Positions 7,424 to 15,974 are shown, numbered from the stretch's first letter. The stretch is DNA of 64,000 nt from Streptomyces pseudovenezuelae (GCF_001513955.1 NZ_KQ948146.1:222476-286475), one strand, 5' to 3'. The notes: generated by a model from the sequence alone, not told the origin. Program-made: numbers and translations.

Positions 7424-9040
7424 CTAGACCCGGTCCGTGAGTTCCGCGGGCCGGGCCCGCGGGGCCTGGCTCCCGGTGACCGACAGCGAGCCGGGACTGG
7501 CGCCGGAGGCCGCGTCGGTCAGCCACCGCTGCTGGTCCGAGCGGTCGCGGACCTTGACCACGACATCGGCACCCGGGTCCTCGGTGGTGGAGGCGAGGGC
7601 GAGTTGCTCGTCCCAGCGGGGCAGTAACTCCCCCTGCACGGTGAGGTCGTAGCGCACGTCGTCGGCCCGCTTCGCCTTCGCGTCGGCGCACGTGCCGAGG
7701 ATGACCACACCCGCGTCCGCGTGCGAGTCAAGGCACAGTGCGGGATCCGCCTCGCTGCGCAGCAGGCCGTCCTCCTCGTACGACCACTGCTGGGTCCGCT
7801 CGGTCGAACAGGCCGCGAGTTCGGTGCCCGCGCCCGCCTTCACCGTGCCCCGGATGTCGAGGCAGAGATCGGCGGCGGCGTTGCGCAGCCGGGTCACCGC
7901 CGGTGCGGTGGGCAGTTGGGCGGTGCCCGGGGTGGGGGTGCCGGCACCGGGGACCGTGCGGCCGCCGGTGGCGCTGGTGGAGGCGGCCGGGTCGGCGCCG
8001 TCGTCGTGCGACCACAGGCCGGCGGCGAGCATGGCCGCGAGGAGACCGGCGGAGGTGAGGCCCACTCCGGTGAGCAGCGTCCGGGAGGACTTCAGGCCAC
8101 CGCCCTCGCCGGGGGCGCGGCGGCCGGGAGTCGGGATGCGGGCCAGGAGACGACGGCGTTCCGCGCCGTGCCGGCCGGCGCCCCGGCCGCGGGCCGTCGT
8201 CTGGGGCGTACGCCCGGCGCGCAGTTCGAGATAGCGGCGGGCACCCCAGCCCAGCACCGCCTCGGCGATCAGGGTGCCCAAGCCGCCCTCGAAATGGCTC
8301 AGTTGTTCCGCGGCGGATCGGCAGTAGCGGCACTCGTCGAGATGCTGCTGGACATCCGGCAGCAGGGCTCCGCCACGGCGAATCGGAACGTCGAGGAGGC
8401 GGTTGTAGAAGCGGCAATCCTTCGTGGGCGCGAGTTCCCGATGGGCATGTACACATCCTTCGCGGAATTTTTCACGCGCCTGTTCGAGCGCGGCCGACGC
8501 CGTGTCGGTATCCATGCCGAGGAGTGCGGCGGGCACGGCAATCGACTCCGCCTCCACCTCGGTGTGCCACAGCAGGCAGCGGGCGAGTCCGGGAAGTGAC
8601 TGGAATGACCGTTCGGCGAGCTTGCGATTTTCCGGGGTCATGGACTTCGCGGCCCGCATACCGCGGCCGCCGTTCGGTTTCACCAGGTCCGGCAGAACAC
8701 CGGTCGTCCGGTCCTCGGCCGTCCATTCCTTGACCGTGTCCCGCACGGCCACGAGGGTTCTGGGGCGCAGCGCGAGAGCCGGTTCGCCGAGTGCGAGCCG
8801 GTCCAGGACCTGGTGAAAGGCGGCCGCGGCCACCATGGAGGCGGTCTCGGACGGAGAGGCGAGGCAGATGACCGCGTAGTCGTGGGCCGGTTTCCAGTGG
8901 CGGGCCATGAGCAGCGCGACGGCCTGGGCGGCCTCTGCGTCGGGGCGGCCCCTGAGCCGGGCGGCGAGATCCTCGTCGGATTCTCCGGAGGCACCGCCGG
9001 CCGGGGGGTAAGGAGGGAGCGGTGGGTGGGGGGTTGGCAC
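7424..9040 (-). CDS. Sigma-like / zinc-finger / membrane / ricin-lectin fusion protein (copy 1)
   Basis: A 538-residue protein with four parts. Residues 20-215 resemble sigma-70-type region 2 and 4 helices (LMARHWKPAHDYAVICLAS; FQSLPGLARCLLWHTEVEAE). Residues about 205-240 form an anti-sigma-type zinc finger: a Cys in KDCRFYNRLLD, then HLDECRYC (HxxxCxxC). One membrane helix follows at about 320-342, then an outside ricin B-like domain (about 378-520) with LCLDIRG, QQWSYEEDGLL, LCLDSH and QRW repeats. The GTG at 9040 has GGAAGGA ten bases before it. The topology implies an extracellular sugar-binding sensor attached to a cytoplasmic sigma/anti-sigma-like module. The paralog at 23858-25762 has the same order. 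Domain identities are by eye; the signalling role is inferred. Confidence 0.8.
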   Translation of the reverse strand: MPTPHPPLPPYPPAGGASGESDEDLAARLRGRPDAEAAQAVALLMARHWKPAHDYAVICLASPSETASMVAAAAFHQVLDRLALGEPALALRPRTLVAVRDTVKEWTAEDRTTGVLPDLVKPNGGRGMRAAKSMTPENRKLAERSFQSLPGLARCLLWHTEVEAESIAVPAALLGMDTDTASAALEQAREKFREGCVHAHRELAPTKDCRFYNRLLDVPIRRGGALLPDVQQHLDECRYCRSAAEQLSHFEGGLGTLIAEAVLGWGARRYLELRAGRTPQTTARGRGAGRHGAERRRLLARIPTPGRRAPGEGGGLKSSRTLLTGVGLTSAGLLAAMLAAGLWSHDDGADPAASTSATGGRTVPGAGTPTPGTAQLPTAPAVTRLRNAAADLCLDIRGTVKAGAGTELAACSTERTQQWSYEEDGLLRSEADPALCLDSHADAGVVILGTCADAKAKRADDVRYDLTVQGELLPRWDEQLALASTTEDPGADVVVKVRDRSDQQRWLTDAASGASPGSLSVTGSQAPRARPAELTDRV

Positions 9041-9217
9041 TGAGCGGGTTTCCTTCCCACAGACATGGGACTCACAGAAGTTCTGCTGCCGAAAAGGAGT
9101 GCCGAGGACGCATCCCTTTTCAGCGAGGGAGTGGGAAGCACGAATTCGCCGACGCCCCTCCGCCCCGGTTCCCCACGGGACACATGCGACCCGGCCTTGC
9201 CCCCCACACAGGTGGTT

Positions 9218-9250
9218 CACCCTTGCACAAGTCACTCACGGCCAACAAGG
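9218..9250 (-). promoter_or_regulatory. Conserved upstream element, copy 1 (shared with 25916-25948)
   Basis: This 33-base stretch matches 25916-25948 at 26 of 33 positions in the same orientation relative to the downstream paralog. Conserved blocks are TTGCACA, GTCA and CCAACAAG. It ends about 178 bases before the GTG here and about 154 before the GTG of the other copy. Sequence outside it is not obviously alike, so it stands out as a regulatory site or promoter kept after duplication. The binding factor is unknown. Confidence 0.65.
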
Positions 9251-9466
9251 CACCTGGGCAACATCTGCGTCAATTGAAAGATAGTCAGACCACGTCGCAA
9301 CTGCGTGCTCTCGTACCGGCTTTCGACATTTCATGCGCCCCGTGTGAAACCCGCGCACGCGCCGGAGCGCCGCGCACGCTCCCCCCGCCCGGTGACCGGT
9401 AGTCCACTGGAGGTGGCCCTTCTCGGAGGCCCCGCGCGGGACGGCGGCTCTTCCGCGCGAAACCCC

Positions 9467-9505
9467 GGCCGCCGACCCCGTTCCTCCCGCCCTCGGTCGG
9501 CGGCC
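9467..9505 (-). terminator. Hairpin downstream of the toxin-antitoxin operon
   Basis: GGCCGCCGACC (9467-9477) pairs exactly with GGTCGGCGGCC (9495-9505) around a 17-base loop. It lies about 70 bases beyond the toxin stop on the minus strand, a likely terminator. Confidence 0.55.
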
Positions 9506-9575
9506 CCGGGGGCGAGGTGGTCGGCGTCCGGCCGGGGCACCCTGATCCGGCCCCGGCCCGGCCGCCCGGGCGGTC

Positions 9576-9953
9576 TCAGATCTGCCAGGAGCGCAGCCGG
9601 TCGGCCGCGCCGTACACGTCGGTCTTGCCCGAGATCAGGTCGCGGGCGAGGTCGACGAGGGCGCCGTAGGGCGGGTCGATGCCGACGCCGCTGACGAACA
9701 TGTAGGCCACGGCGGTGGCACAGGCGAAGCGGGCGTTGGCCGACGGTAAGGGCTTGAGCAGGGCCAGGGTGTGCAGGAGGGCGGCGGCGCGCCAGGCCGG
9801 GTCGGAGTCGACACCGAGGCGCGGCGGGTCGACGCGGTGCCGGGCGACGGCGGCGACCAGGGCCGAGAAGTCGTTGATCGTGGGCTGGTCGGGCAGGACC
9901 TCTTCATGCCGCTGGAGCAGCCAGGGCACGTCGATGTGGACCACGGAAGCCAT
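9576..9953 (-). CDS. Fic/Doc-family toxin with degenerate active site
   Basis: A 125-residue Doc-like protein. The Fic core helix loop is recognisable as LLKPLPSANARFACATAVAYM (about residues 66-86), where Doc has HPFxDGNKRTA. The catalytic His is replaced by Lys and the Asp/Glu-Gly pair by Ser-Ala, while Asn and Arg remain. The N-terminus HIDVPWLLQRHEEVLPDQPTINDFSALVAAVARHR fits the Doc fold. It follows the RHH antitoxin after only 3 bases. Canonical Doc phosphorylates EF-Tu; without the His this protein may be inactive, use another chemistry or bind only. Other Streptomyces Fic-family toxins, as I recall them, share this altered loop. Confidence 0.8.
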   Translation of the reverse strand: MASVVHIDVPWLLQRHEEVLPDQPTINDFSALVAAVARHRVDPPRLGVDSDPAWRAAALLHTLALLKPLPSANARFACATAVAYMFVSGVGIDPPYGALVDLARDLISGKTDVYGAADRLRSWQI

Positions 9954-9956
9954 CGG

Positions 9957-10202
9957 TCAGCCGACCCGCCCCGCACCCTTGACGGCCGGTTCGTCCTCCG
10001 GGAAGGCGGCGGCGAACTCGTCGGCATGGGCGGAGAAGAACCGCCGGAACGCCTCCGCGCCTTCCTGAAGGGCCCGGTGCCGGGCGATGTCGGCCGCGGC
10101 GGCCTCCCGTACCAGGGCCTTCATCGACGTACCGCGCTCCTTGGCGATCTGCCGCAGGTCCTCTAGCTCGCGATCGCTGAACTCCACGTTGAGAGCTGGC
10201 AT
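9957..10202 (-). CDS. Ribbon-helix-helix antitoxin
   Basis: An 81-residue protein with an N-terminal beta strand then two helices (ALNVEFSDRELEDLRQIAKERGTSMKALVREA), the arrangement of RHH/CopG DNA-binding antitoxins. The C-terminal half is helical and acidic (RRFFSAHADEFAAAFPEDEP) and probably wraps the toxin. The ATG follows GAAGG. It precedes the toxin with a 3-base gap, so the pair should be co-transcribed and autoregulated, though I see no clear palindrome in the 150 bases upstream. Confidence 0.82.
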   Translation of the reverse strand: MPALNVEFSDRELEDLRQIAKERGTSMKALVREAAAADIARHRALQEGAEAFRRFFSAHADEFAAAFPEDEPAVKGAGRVG

Positions 10203-10352
10203 GCCTTCACGGTACCGCGCGGGTACTTGCCCGTAAATACTCGCAGGTCACCATGGTCTTCACGCGGTACCGACGATGCCGAGAACGGTGTCCGATTCCC
10301 GCCGGACGGACGGTGGGCGGCGCCCCACACTCGAAGGAGAGGAGGAATCGAC

Positions 10353-11075
10353 ATGACCGTCACCCCCGGCCCGGCCGCCGCCCGGGTCGCCGAGACCGAC
10401 TGGACCGCCCTGGGCGCCGAGCTGGACGTGCACGGCTGCGCGCCCACGGCACCGCTGCTGACGCCCGCCGAGTGCCGGGACCTGGCGGCGCTGTACGAGA
10501 AGCCGGAGCTGTTCCGGACCACCGTGGACATGGCCCGCCACCGCTTCGGTTCGGGCGAGTACCGCTACTTCACCCACGACCTGCCCGCCCCGGTCGCCGC
10601 CCTGCGCGCCGCGCTCTACCCCCGCCTGCTGCCCGTCGCCCGCGACTGGGCGGCCCGCCTGGGACGCCCGGCCCCCTGGCCGGACTCCCTGGAGGACTGG
10701 CTGGAGCGCTGTCACACGGCCGGCCAGGACCGCTCGGCGCAGATCCTGCTGCGCTACACCGAGGGCGACTGGAACGCGCTGCACCGGGACGTCTTCGGCG
10801 ACCTCGTCTTCCCGCTCCAGGTGGTGGTGGGACTGGACGAGTACGGCACCGACTACACGGGCGGCGAGTTCCTGATGGTCGAGCAGCGCCCTCGCGCCCA
10901 GTCCCGGGGCACGGCGACCGTGCTCCCCCGAGGCCGTGGCGTGGTCTTCACGACCCGTGAACGGCCGGTGCGGACGAAACGCGGCTGGTCGGCCGGCGCG
11001 ATGCGGCACGGGGTGAGCGTCGTGCGCTCGGGCCGGCGGCGCGCGCTCGGGATCGTGTTCCACGACGCCTCCTAG
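10353..11075 (+). CDS. 2-oxoglutarate/Fe(II)-dependent dioxygenase
   Basis: A 240-residue double-stranded beta-helix dioxygenase. The facial triad is visible as His-X-Asp in NALHRDVFGDL (about residues 148-150) and a distal His in GAMRHGVSVV, with the 2OG-binding Arg in RRRALGIVF. The fold resembles prolyl-4-hydroxylase/AlkB-like 2OG-Fe(II) enzymes acting on proteins or small molecules; the substrate is unknown. GAAGGAGAGGAGG lies directly upstream, so the ATG at 10353 is firm even though the frame is open from 10227. It stands alone between the antitoxin promoter and the sigma gene. Confidence 0.87.
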   Translation: MTVTPGPAAARVAETDWTALGAELDVHGCAPTAPLLTPAECRDLAALYEKPELFRTTVDMARHRFGSGEYRYFTHDLPAPVAALRAALYPRLLPVARDWAARLGRPAPWPDSLEDWLERCHTAGQDRSAQILLRYTEGDWNALHRDVFGDLVFPLQVVVGLDEYGTDYTGGEFLMVEQRPRAQSRGTATVLPRGRGVVFTTRERPVRTKRGWSAGAMRHGVSVVRSGRRRALGIVFHDAS

Positions 11076-11104
11076 CCGACCGCCACCGCCTCGGTGAGGC
11101 GTGG

Positions 11105-11137
11105 GTCACATTCCGGCCGGGGGATGTCACATTCCGG
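11105..11137 (+). promoter_or_regulatory. Direct repeat GTCACATTCCGG x2 upstream of the sigma gene
   Basis: The 12-mer GTCACATTCCGG occurs at 11105-11116 and again at 11126-11137, exactly 21 bases apart (two helical turns), 50 bases before the sigma gene ATG. The second copy extends to TGTCACA, which equals the -35 consensus reported for ECF41 promoters (TGTCACA with CGTC 16 bases on), but no CGTC follows at the right distance. It may be an autoregulatory promoter or an activator site. Confidence 0.55.
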
Positions 11138-11187
11138 GGCCCCGAAGGCCTCGCAGTGGTGAGCGCGCCACTGGGAGGCCACACGAG

Positions 11188-12114
11188 ATGTCCGAGATCC
11201 CCGTTCCCGACGCCGAGACGGCGACCGGTGTCTTCGTCGAGCACCGGGAGCTGTTGTTCGGCGTCGTCTACAACATGCTGGGCAGCGTCGCCGACACCGA
11301 GGACGTGCTCCAGGACACCTGGCTGTCGTGGTCGCGCCGGGGGCCGGGCGGGATCGACAACCCCCGTGCCTACCTGGTCCGGATCGCCGTCAACCACGCG
11401 CTCCAGCGGCGGGCCGTGATCAGCCGCCGCCGGGAGACCTACGTCGGCCCCTGGCTGCCCGAGCCCCTGGTCGCCGACGAGGACGGGGCCGACGACCCCG
11501 CGCTGCGCACCGAGTCCGTGTCGCTGGCGATGCTGGTGGTCCTGGAGTCGCTGTCCCCGCTCGAACGCGCGGTGTTCGTGCTGCACGAGGTGTTCGGGTA
11601 CGCCCACACCGAGATCGCGGAGATCCTGGACCGCACTCCGGCCGCCGTACGGCAGGTGGCGCACCGGGCGCGGGCCCATGTGCACGCTCGCCGTCCGCTG
11701 TACGAGGCGCATCCCCGGGTCCGCCGGGAGGCGACGGAACGGTTCGTGCGGGCCGCTCTCGGCGGGGACCTCGCGGAGCTGATGGAGATCCTCGCGCCGG
11801 ACGTGACGGTGTGGACGGACGGCGGCGGCAACCGCAAACCCTCGGCGCTGCGCCCGGTGCACGGCCGCGACAAGGCCGTACGGCTGCTCACCGGCTACGC
11901 GAAGCGGGGGGCGGGGCAGGGCGGGGCACAGGCGCCCGGTCTGGAGCTGCGCTACCGCAGGGTCAACGGCGACGACGCCGTCGTGCTGTTCCAGGACGAC
12001 GAGCCGTACGCGGTGATCGTCCTGGACCTCACCCCGGCGGGCGACCGGGTCGCGGCCCTGTTCGTCGTGTCCAATCCCGACAAGCTCACGCATGTGCAGA
12101 AGGAGGAGTCGTGA
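11188..12114 (+). CDS. ECF41-type (SigJ-like) RNA polymerase sigma factor
   Basis: A 308-residue extracytoplasmic-function sigma factor. Region 2 (FVEHRELLFGVVYNMLGSVADTEDVLQDTWL, residues 15-45) and region 4 (LSPLERAVFVLHEVFGYAHTEIAEILDRTPAAVRQVAHRAR, about 118-158) are intact. The C-terminal 110 residues form a SnoaL/NTF2-like domain ending in NPDKL, the ECF41 hallmark that controls activity in place of an anti-sigma factor. ATG 11188 follows GGGAGG. Its stop overlaps the start of a cytochrome b gene by four bases (GTGA). ECF41 genes usually sit beside carboxymuconolactone-decarboxylase-like or oxidoreductase genes, so this partner is unusual. Confidence 0.92.
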   Translation: MSEIPVPDAETATGVFVEHRELLFGVVYNMLGSVADTEDVLQDTWLSWSRRGPGGIDNPRAYLVRIAVNHALQRRAVISRRRETYVGPWLPEPLVADEDGADDPALRTESVSLAMLVVLESLSPLERAVFVLHEVFGYAHTEIAEILDRTPAAVRQVAHRARAHVHARRPLYEAHPRVRREATERFVRAALGGDLAELMEILAPDVTVWTDGGGNRKPSALRPVHGRDKAVRLLTGYAKRGAGQGGAQAPGLELRYRRVNGDDAVVLFQDDEPYAVIVLDLTPAGDRVAALFVVSNPDKLTHVQKEES

Positions 12115-13640
12115 CCGCCACGGAACGCCCGGCACGGCCGGGGAAGGGCGAGCGGCTGTCCGGCTGGCTCGACGGACGGCTCGGCACCCGCACACTGGGG
12201 GCGAAGTACCTGCGCAAGGTGTTCCCGGACCACTGGTCCTTCCTGCTCGGCGAGATCTGCCTGTACAGCTTCGTCGTGCTGATCCTGACCGGGGTGTGGC
12301 TCACCCTGTTCTTCCATCCGTCGATGAACGAGGTGACGTACCACGGCAGTTACACGCCGCTGAACGGCGTACGCATGTCGGAGGCGTACGCCTCGACGCT
12401 GGACATCAGCTTCGACGTGCGCGGCGGGCTGCTGATCCGGCAGCTGCACCACTGGTCGGCGCTGGTCTTCGTCGCCGCGATGCTCACGCACATGATGCGG
12501 CACTTCTTCACCGGCTCGTTCCGCAAGCCGCGCGAGGTCAACTGGCTGTTCGGCTGGGCGCTGTTGTTCCTGGGCCTGTTCGAGGGCCTCTTCGGCTACT
12601 CGCTGCCGGACGACCTGCTGTCGGGCACCGGCCTGAGGTTCGTGTACGGCGCCACCTTGTCGGTGCCGGTCGTCGGGACGTATCTGGCGCTGTTCCTGTT
12701 CGGCGGCGAGTTCCCGGGCCACGACATCGTGGCCCGCTTCTACTCGCTGCACATCCTGGTGATCCCCGGCATCATGGCCGCCCTCGTGGTGGCCCACCTG
12801 ATTCTGGTCGTGTACCACAAGCACACCCAGTTCGCGGGGCCCGGAAGGACCGAACGCAACGTGGTCGGGACGCCGTTCTTCCCGGTGTACCTGGCGAAGG
12901 CGGGGGGCTTCTTCTTCCTGGTGTTCGGGGCCCTGACGCTCATCGCGGCCGTGGCGAGCATCAACCCGGTCTGGTCGTACGGCCCTTACCGCGCCGACCA
13001 GGTCTCCACGGGCGCCCAGCCGGACTGGTACCTGGGGTTCGCGGAGGGCCTGGTGCGGGTGATGCCGGGCTGGGAGGTGACCCTGTGGGGCCACACGCTG
13101 ATCCTGGGGGTACTGATCCCGGTCGTGATCTTCCCGCTGCTGCTGGTCTTCATCGGCGTCTACCCGTTCCTGGAGGCCCGGTTCACCAAGGACAGGCGGG
13201 AACACCATCTGCTGGACCGCCCGCGCAACCGTCCGGTCCGTACGGCGATCGGCGCGTCCTGGATCAGCCTGTACCTGATCCTGCTGGCGGGCGGCGGCAA
13301 CGACATCGTGGCGACCCGGCTTCACCTGTCGATCAACGCCGTCACCTGGGCGGTGCGGATCGGCATGTTCGTCGTCCCGGCGGTCGTCTTCGTCGCCACC
13401 CGGCGGATCTGCCTGGGCCTTCAACTCCGCGACCGGGAGCTGGTGCTGCACGGCCGGGAGACCGGCGTGATCAAGCGGCTGCCGCACGGTGAGTACGTCG
13501 AGGTGCACCAGCCGCTCGATCAGGCCCGGCTCCACACGCTCACCGCGCACGAGCGGCCCGGTGAGCTGGTGGAGCATGCTCAGGTCAGTCTTGATCCGCC
13601 ACGAAGGACGCCATCCGGGTCAGAGCGGAGTTCCAGTTGA
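12111..13640 (+). CDS. Stand-alone cytochrome b (QcrB-like) membrane protein
   Basis: A 509-residue polytopic protein of the cytochrome bc1 b-subunit family. The haem-ligand pairs are present in [22 protein letters not shown] and in [21 protein letters not shown], and the Qo-site motif is PDWYLGF (PEWY class). About eight to nine membrane helices are visible. Housekeeping qcrB lies with qcrC and qcrA; here no Rieske or cytochrome c gene is near, so this is a paralog. The GTG start overlaps the sigma gene TGA and has AAGGAGGAG upstream. It should transfer electrons from quinol or bind quinone, perhaps under the upstream sigma factor. Its last 56 bases overlap the convergent GH9 gene. Confidence 0.9.
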   Translation: MTATERPARPGKGERLSGWLDGRLGTRTLGAKYLRKVFPDHWSFLLGEICLYSFVVLILTGVWLTLFFHPSMNEVTYHGSYTPLNGVRMSEAYASTLDISFDVRGGLLIRQLHHWSALVFVAAMLTHMMRHFFTGSFRKPREVNWLFGWALLFLGLFEGLFGYSLPDDLLSGTGLRFVYGATLSVPVVGTYLALFLFGGEFPGHDIVARFYSLHILVIPGIMAALVVAHLILVVYHKHTQFAGPGRTERNVVGTPFFPVYLAKAGGFFFLVFGALTLIAAVASINPVWSYGPYRADQVSTGAQPDWYLGFAEGLVRVMPGWEVTLWGHTLILGVLIPVVIFPLLLVFIGVYPFLEARFTKDRREHHLLDRPRNRPVRTAIGASWISLYLILLAGGGNDIVATRLHLSINAVTWAVRIGMFVVPAVVFVATRRICLGLQLRDRELVLHGRETGVIKRLPHGEYVEVHQPLDQARLHTLTAHERPGELVEHAQVSLDPPRRTPSGSERSSS

Positions 13641-15828
13641 TGGTGTGCTCGTTGGTCGACCAGGACTGGATGTCGTCGATGTAGCAGAACTGGCCGACGC
13701 AGCCCTGGAGTTTGCTCTGTGCGTAGGGGTCCTGGATGCCCGAGTTCGCCCCGCCCGCGAGGGTGCCCTTCGGCGGGTTGGGCATGTTGGGGTCGAGCTG
13801 GTGGGCATACCAACGGGCGTGCTGGTTGTGGGAATTGACCTCGCCGTAGCCGGTCACGTACGAGATGTTCAGGGCGTTGCGGCCGAAGATGTAGTCGATG
13901 CCCTGGAGGGCGCCGTCCCGGTACTTCGAGGCCCCGGTGATGTCGTAGGCGGTGGCGATGACGATCCCGTTGTGCAGGATCTGGTGGTTGGAGCCCCAGT
14001 CGTAGCGGTTGCCCTCCGGGGCGTACGGCATGCCGTACGGGTGGGCGTTCAGGGTGGCCAGGTAGCGGTCGGCGCCCTTGACGACGGACTGCCGGACCTT
14101 GTCGCGGCCGGGCAGCTTGCTGGGCACGGTCGCCAGGTCCAGCCGGGCCGCCGCGGCCGTGCGGGCCCAGTCGTAGCCGACGGGGGTGAAGATGTCGGCG
14201 GTGTGCACCGGTGAGGCGAGCACGCGGTCCTGGAAGGCCTTCTCCCCGGTGGTGAGGTAGAGCTCGGCCGCCGCCCAGTAGAACTCGTCGGTGACGTTGT
14301 TGTCGGCGTAGGTGCCGCCTCCGGTGCCGTCGCTCTCCGAGGCGTACAGGTCGGGGTGGGCGAGCGCCGCCGTCCAGGCCTTGCGGGCGGCCGCCAGGGC
14401 CTTGGCCGCGAACGCCTTGTCGTAGGGCTTGTACAGACGGGCGGCCTGCGCGGCGGTCGCGGCCAGGTTCAGGGTCGCCGCGGTGGACGGCGGGTGCAGC
14501 TCGCGCTTCTGCGGGTCGTCGCTCGGCAGCAGCGGCAGACCGGTCCACTGCTCGTCGTGGATCTTGTGGTGGGCCATCCCGGCCAGCGGCTGCCCGTCCG
14601 GCACCTGCATCTTCAGCAGGAAGTCCAGCTCCCAGCGGGCCTCGTCGAGGATGTCGGGCACCTTGTTGCCGCTCTCGGGGATGGCGAGGGAGCCGTCGCC
14701 GAGCTTGGCGGGCTGTCCAGTGCGGGCCAGCAGTTCGCGCTCGTAGGTGCTCAGCACCTCCCAGGTGGAGATGCCGCCGTTGACGACGTACTTGCCGTGG
14801 TCGCCGGCGTCGTACCAGCCGCCGGAGACGTCGAGGGTGTAGTCGCACACGCCGGGCTGGCAGGGCACGTTCTTGTCGCCCTGGTTGGGGGCCACGTCGA
14901 CGTGTCCGGCGGGGCGGCCGTAGCCCGGGCGCAGGTCGTCGCGGATCGCGATGCCGCTGCGCTGCGTGTAGTAGTACTTCGCCGCGTCGAGACGGAGTTG
15001 CTCGTAGGCCCCCGTGCCGATGTCGAAGGGCCTGCTGGTCTCGCCGTCCGCGACCAGGGTGAACCCCGCGCCGCGCTTCTTGTAGGCGCCGAAGTCGATG
15101 GAGTGGACGTTCTGTCCGGAGGAGGCGTCGGTGCCGCGCGGCAGCGTCCAGCCGTGGGCGACGACGGCGCCGGAGGCGCTCTTCAGCTGCCAGGGCAGTT
15201 TCGTGACGGCGTCGGTGACCAGGGTGGCGTTCTTCGGCCCGGCGGGCAGATAGGCGACCTGGTTGACCCGCACGCGAGGTCCGGTGTCGGGCTCGTACAC
15301 CTCGGGCGGGACCCCGCCCAGCAGGGAGACGTCGTCCATGCAGAAGCGGAACGGGTCGGCGCCACCGCCGAGTTGGAAGCCCACCTGGCCCTGCGCGGTG
15401 TCGACGGGCGAGGTGAACGTGTAGGAGTAGGAGTTCCCGGAGACGCTCAGCTGCGGGCTCACCTCGAAGTAGGTGTCGTAGGGCGCGACTTGCAGCCCCA
15501 CGATCGCCCGCGCCACGTGCCCCTCGGGCGAACCCTTCGCCGTGAAGGAGAACTTGTACGACTGGCCCTTCACCAGGGTGACGTCGTTCTGGCCGACGGC
15601 GGCGTCCCAGCGGTTGGCGGTGCCGCCCGGCACGTCCGCGCAGAGCTGTCCGTCGGACAGGCCCGCGGTGACGTTGCTGGTCGTCCACCAGGGCTCGGTG
15701 GTGGTGTCGAAGGTGCCGTTCTTGAGCTGCTCGACCTCGTCGGCCGTGGCCGGGGATGCGGGCGAGGCCACGAGTGCCGCTCCCAGCAGGGTGGTCAGGG
15801 CCAGCAGGGCGGTTCTGCGTCTGTTCAC
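13585..15828 (-). CDS. Secreted GH9 endoglucanase with CBM4/9 module
   Basis: A 747-residue secreted cellulase. It has a signal peptide ([20 protein letters not shown]...ATA), a CBM4/9 carbohydrate-binding module (about 35-180), a CelD-type N-terminal Ig domain (about 200-290, [11 protein letters not shown]) and a GH9 catalytic domain to the end. Catalytic signatures include [13 protein letters not shown] (catalytic Asp pair) and the C-terminal [13 protein letters not shown] with the proton-donor Glu. The predicted role is hydrolysis of beta-1,4-glucan outside the cell. The GTG at 15828 has GAGGAG before it. A perfect CebR operator 40 bases upstream ties expression to cello-oligosaccharide induction. 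Confidence 0.95.
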   Translation of the reverse strand: MNRRRTALLALTTLLGAALVASPASPATADEVEQLKNGTFDTTTEPWWTTSNVTAGLSDGQLCADVPGGTANRWDAAVGQNDVTLVKGQSYKFSFTAKGSPEGHVARAIVGLQVAPYDTYFEVSPQLSVSGNSYSYTFTSPVDTAQGQVGFQLGGGADPFRFCMDDVSLLGGVPPEVYEPDTGPRVRVNQVAYLPAGPKNATLVTDAVTKLPWQLKSASGAVVAHGWTLPRGTDASSGQNVHSIDFGAYKKRGAGFTLVADGETSRPFDIGTGAYEQLRLDAAKYYYTQRSGIAIRDDLRPGYGRPAGHVDVAPNQGDKNVPCQPGVCDYTLDVSGGWYDAGDHGKYVVNGGISTWEVLSTYERELLARTGQPAKLGDGSLAIPESGNKVPDILDEARWELDFLLKMQVPDGQPLAGMAHHKIHDEQWTGLPLLPSDDPQKRELHPPSTAATLNLAATAAQAARLYKPYDKAFAAKALAAARKAWTAALAHPDLYASESDGTGGGTYADNNVTDEFYWAAAELYLTTGEKAFQDRVLASPVHTADIFTPVGYDWARTAAAARLDLATVPSKLPGRDKVRQSVVKGADRYLATLNAHPYGMPYAPEGNRYDWGSNHQILHNGIVIATAYDITGASKYRDGALQGIDYIFGRNALNISYVTGYGEVNSHNQHARWYAHQLDPNMPNPPKGTLAGGANSGIQDPYAQSKLQGCVGQFCYIDDIQSWSTNEHTINWNSALTRMASFVADQD

Positions 15829-15867
15829 GTCCGGGCTCCTCGGGGGAGGTACGGGCGGCGCTCGGAA

Positions 15868-15881
15868 TGGGAGCGCTCCCA
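15868..15881 (-). promoter_or_regulatory. CebR operator (TGGGAGCGCTCCCA)
   Basis: A perfect 14-bp palindrome identical to the consensus site of CebR, the LacI-family repressor that controls cellulose and cellobiose use in Streptomyces. It lies between the predicted promoter and the GH9 start, starting near +11, a position where a bound repressor would block transcription. Cellobiose or cellotriose releases CebR in characterised species. Confidence 0.92.
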
Positions 15882-15898
15882 AATGACGGTCGCAGGCC

Positions 15899-15928
15899 AT
15901 GCTTGTTGCAGGCATGACACCTCGTCAA
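15899..15928 (-). promoter_or_regulatory. Predicted GH9 promoter
   Basis: Reading the minus strand, TTGACG (15928-15923) and AAGCAT (15904-15899) are separated by 18 bases, a fair match to a housekeeping promoter. The expected start site would fall just upstream of the CebR box. Confidence 0.5.
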
Positions 15929-15974
15929 CGGTCCGGACGGGACGTGTTCCCGCCCGGACCGCCGTCGGCGGGAA

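Larger units (their letters stand above)
9041..9575. other. Non-coding region between the lectin-fusion gene and the toxin gene
   Basis: 535 bases without a convincing gene. It holds the 33-bp element shared with the second lectin-fusion gene, a TTGACG on the minus strand (9276-9271) that could be a -35 box, and a hairpin near the 3' end of the toxin gene. It is locally less GC-rich (about 9255-9330) than the flanking genes, as expected for a promoter. Confidence 0.6.

Noticed and set aside
11328..12110. N-terminal extension of the cytochrome b frame through the sigma gene
   Set aside because: The frame is open, but the extension is a shadow of the ECF sigma gene; the GTG at 12111 with a strong ribosome site is the real start.
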